Shown here in pieces: positions 14,408 to 16,112 of a DNA stretch of 16,112 bases (position 1 is its first letter; each line of letters starts with the position of its first letter). Source of the stretch: an uncultured Bacilli bacterium (GTDB lineage: Bacteria > Bacillota_I > Bacilli_A > RF39 > UBA660); contig CALVJU010000135.1 in assembly GCA_944332375.1 (NCBI GenBank), positions 1 to 16,112 of the forward strand, given 5' to 3'. The position numbers were made by a program, and so were the translations under genes. The notes beneath the pieces were generated by a model. That model made no database searches. It was not told where the DNA came from and saw nothing but the letters and a program-made list of their open reading frames with translations.

Positions 14408-14428
14408 AAAAAAGATACGTTGGTATCT
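14408..14428 (-). terminator. Terminator after the UPF0371 gene
   Basis: On the minus strand agatac (14428-14423), loop caac, gtatct (14418-14413), then a U run to 14408. The 6-bp stem includes the TAG stop codon of the gene, a compact arrangement. Confidence 0.8.
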
Positions 14429-15902
14429 AATTTCCATATAGATCATCAGAGTAGAATACAGGTTCCATGGTGAGATTGATTTTTAAGTTACGGAATTCAT
14501 TTTTGTCTCCATTGGTTACGATGTAACTAGCATGTGCTTCACATCCGGCTAGTTTCTTTAAGTTTTTAAATGCTTTCGCAATGGTTGGGTTGGTAACACT
14601 ACAGATACTAAGTGCTATAATGACTTCTTGTAAGTTTAATGTCTCATGTTCTTTTGTTTTAGATTTGAATTTTTGAATAGGTTCTAATACGCTTGGAGAT
14701 AATAAGTCAATTTCATCGGGAATGTGTGTTAATTCTTTCATGGCGTTGATGAGTAAGCTACTTGCTGGATTGAGTAAGTCTGTTTGCTTTCCGGTGATGA
14801 TTTTCCCATTTGGAAGTTCTAGACTGATGACATGTCTTTTTTCTTTGGCTGCTTTATCAAGGGCGACTTTGACAACAGTTCGATCGCTTTCTTTTAAGTC
14901 TAGTTCATTCATGAGGACTTTAATTCTCTCTGCAGTTTCTTCGTCACCATTTCCTGTTTTGCAATCACAGAGTGCTTGGTAATAACGTCTGATGATTTCT
15001 GCTTTGGCTGCCTCTTGAACAACTTGATCATCGATGATACATTGTCCGATCATGTTCACTCCCATATCGGTAGGGGAAGCGTAGATTTCTTCTCCTGTAA
15101 TTTTAAATAAGATATCTTTTAAAACAGGAAAGACTTCTAAGTCACGGTTGTAGTTGACAGAACGAATTCCATATTTTTCTAGGTGGAAATAGTCGATCAT
15201 GTTGACATCTTTTAAATCGGCGGTTGCGGCTTCATAGGCGATGTTTACAGGGTGTTTTAATGGTAAGTTCCAAACAGGGAATGTTTCAAATTTCGCATAA
15301 CCAGCTTGTACACCACGTTTATATTCATGATAGAGTTGTGATAGGCAAGTGGCTAGTTTTCCACTACATGGACCAGGTGCAGTCATTACAACAAGTGGTT
15401 TTGTTGTTTCGATATATGGGTTTTTCCCATATCCTTCTTCGGAAACGATTGTTTCTACATTTGTTGGATATCCTTTGGTAGGGGTATGGATATAGGCTTT
15501 CATTCCTCTTGCTTCTAATTTCTTTTTGAAAGATTCTGCTCTTGGTTGTCCTTTATAAAGTGTGATGACGACACTGTTTACTTGTAATCCTAAGGATTTT
15601 AATTGGTCAATTAATCTTAATACATCCATGTCATAGGTGATTCCATAGTCAGCTCGGATTTTATTTCTCTCAATATCACCGGCATTGATACAAAAGACAA
15701 TTTCACAAATATCTTTTAATTCTAATAACATACGAATTTTAGAATCGGATTCAAACCCAGGTAATACACGCATTGCGTGATAATCGTCAAATAGTTTTCC
15801 TCCAAATTCCAAGTATAATTTGTTGTCGAATTTCTTCAATCTCTCTTTAATTCTTTCACTTTGTACTTTTAAATATAAATCATTATCAAAACCTTTTTTC
15901 AT
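14427..15902 (-). CDS. UPF0371/DUF1846 family protein
   Basis: A 491-residue soluble protein of the conserved but functionally unassigned UPF0371 (DUF1846) family, widespread in Firmicutes; length fits the family (about 490-505). Recognisable blocks are the start KGFDNDLYLKVQSERI with KLYLEFGGKLFDDYHA, the N-terminal domain CINAGDIERNKIRADYG, TPTKGYPTN, and the glycine-rich VVMTAPGPCSGKLATCL at residues 171-187, which resembles a nucleotide-binding loop and suggests a nucleotide or phosphate ligand (inference). ASPTDMGVNMIG and CEAHASYIV follow later. Start 15902 has aaggag 10 bases upstream and an extended -10 promoter. It stands alone as a transcription unit, ended by a hairpin over its stop codon. 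Confidence 0.93.
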   Translation of the reverse strand: MKKGFDNDLYLKVQSERIKERLKKFDNKLYLEFGGKLFDDYHAMRVLPGFESDSKIRMLLELKDICEIVFCINAGDIERNKIRADYGITYDMDVLRLIDQLKSLGLQVNSVVITLYKGQPRAESFKKKLEARGMKAYIHTPTKGYPTNVETIVSEEGYGKNPYIETTKPLVVMTAPGPCSGKLATCLSQLYHEYKRGVQAGYAKFETFPVWNLPLKHPVNIAYEAATADLKDVNMIDYFHLEKYGIRSVNYNRDLEVFPVLKDILFKITGEEIYASPTDMGVNMIGQCIIDDQVVQEAAKAEIIRRYYQALCDCKTGNGDEETAERIKVLMNELDLKESDRTVVKVALDKAAKEKRHVISLELPNGKIITGKQTDLLNPASSLLINAMKELTHIPDEIDLLSPSVLEPIQKFKSKTKEHETLNLQEVIIALSICSVTNPTIAKAFKNLKKLAGCEAHASYIVTNGDKNEFRNLKINLTMEPVFYSDDLYGN

Positions 15903-15933
15903 TCTTCAAACTCCTTACTATATAACCATGCTC

Positions 15934-15962
15934 ATTTTAACACAAATTTGAGAACTTGAAAA
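15934..15962 (-). promoter_or_regulatory. Promoter of the UPF0371 gene
   Basis: On the minus strand TTTTCA (15962-15957), a 17-base spacer and TAAAAT (15939-15934) preceded by TGT, an extended -10. It lies 32 bases before the start codon. Confidence 0.6.
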
Positions 15963-16048
15963 TAAAAAATAAAAAAAAGAGTTCCAATCGTAGATTTTTA
16001 TTTGAAATTCCGTTTTATGGCAAAAAGCTGAAATAAGTCTGATAGTAG

Positions 16049-16054
16049 TATAAT
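16049..16054 (+). promoter_or_regulatory. -10 element before the right-edge gene
   Basis: TATAAT at 16049-16054 is a perfect -10 and lies 35 bases before ATG 16090. No convincing -35 is seen at 16-18 bases upstream, so an activator or an atypical -35 may be used. Confidence 0.4.
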
Positions 16055-16089
16055 ATACATGTTTCTTTGCCAAAAAGGAGGGATGAAAA

Positions 16090-16112
16090 ATGAAATCATG
16101 GAAACATTTGAC
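16090..16112 (+). CDS. Start of a gene running off the right edge
   Basis: ATG 16090 is preceded by AGGAGG (16076-16081) at 8 bases, the strongest ribosome site in the window. Seven codons are visible (MKSWKHL), too few for any identification. An ATG at 16083 in another frame is only one base from the Shine-Dalgarno and is therefore unlikely. Confidence 0.55.

Noticed and set aside
14722..15481. Plus-strand ORFs opposite the UPF0371 gene
   Set aside because: Shadow frames of a conserved minus-strand gene, without ribosome sites.

Overview
The window is AT-rich and reads with the standard bacterial code. UGA acts as a stop (for example at the end of the first pRiA4b-like gene) and AGG encodes Arg at a conserved J-domain position. 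Strong AGGAGG-type ribosome sites, sigmaA-like promoters and short hairpin/U-tract terminators suggest a low-GC Firmicute, probably a gut-type uncultivated Bacilli/Clostridia relative. The style of the surface protein at 6991-8457 fits this, but the sequence alone does not fix the species.

Left part (1-6650), conserved core. The window opens inside dnaK. Two tandem M3-family oligoendopeptidase F genes follow (648-2423 and 2426-4219), then dnaJ (4236-5363). The peptidases therefore sit inside the chaperone cluster, where dnaK-dnaJ adjacency is usual. A bidirectional terminator separates dnaJ from a convergent M29 metallo-aminopeptidase (6650-5400, minus).

Middle part (6651-12976), accessory. 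A divergent promoter region leads rightward through a structured, possibly self-terminating leader to a membrane-anchored surface protein gene. That gene carries one in-frame TAG in an otherwise open 489-codon frame (6991-8457). Next is an AAA ATPase/DUF4143 gene (8643-9950) preceded by three direct repeats spaced exactly 32 bp apart, the last reaching the -10 box. A compact operon follows: pRiA4b ORF-3-like, shikimate-kinase-like P-loop protein, pRiA4b ORF-3-like (10057-11718). Then come a possible group II intron 3' remnant, a hairpin, and a complete calcineurin-like metallophosphoesterase (11944-12636) whose only good Shine-Dalgarno lies on the far side of that hairpin. The stretch 12637-12980 looks like decayed sequence.

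Right part (12985-16112), minus-strand genes: UPF0371/DUF1846 protein (15902-14427), its terminator, a uvsE UV-damage endonuclease gene broken by a one-base frameshift in an A9 run (14375-13424), and a small ImmA/IrrE-like protein lacking the catalytic half (13372-13007), closed by a bidirectional terminator. At the right edge a plus-strand gene begins (16090) behind an excellent ribosome site.

The most noteworthy items are the 32-bp-periodic operator-like array, the amber-interrupted surface gene, the homopolymer-frameshifted uvsE, the hairpin-separated Shine-Dalgarno of the metallophosphoesterase, and the two-pRiA4b-plus-kinase cassette.
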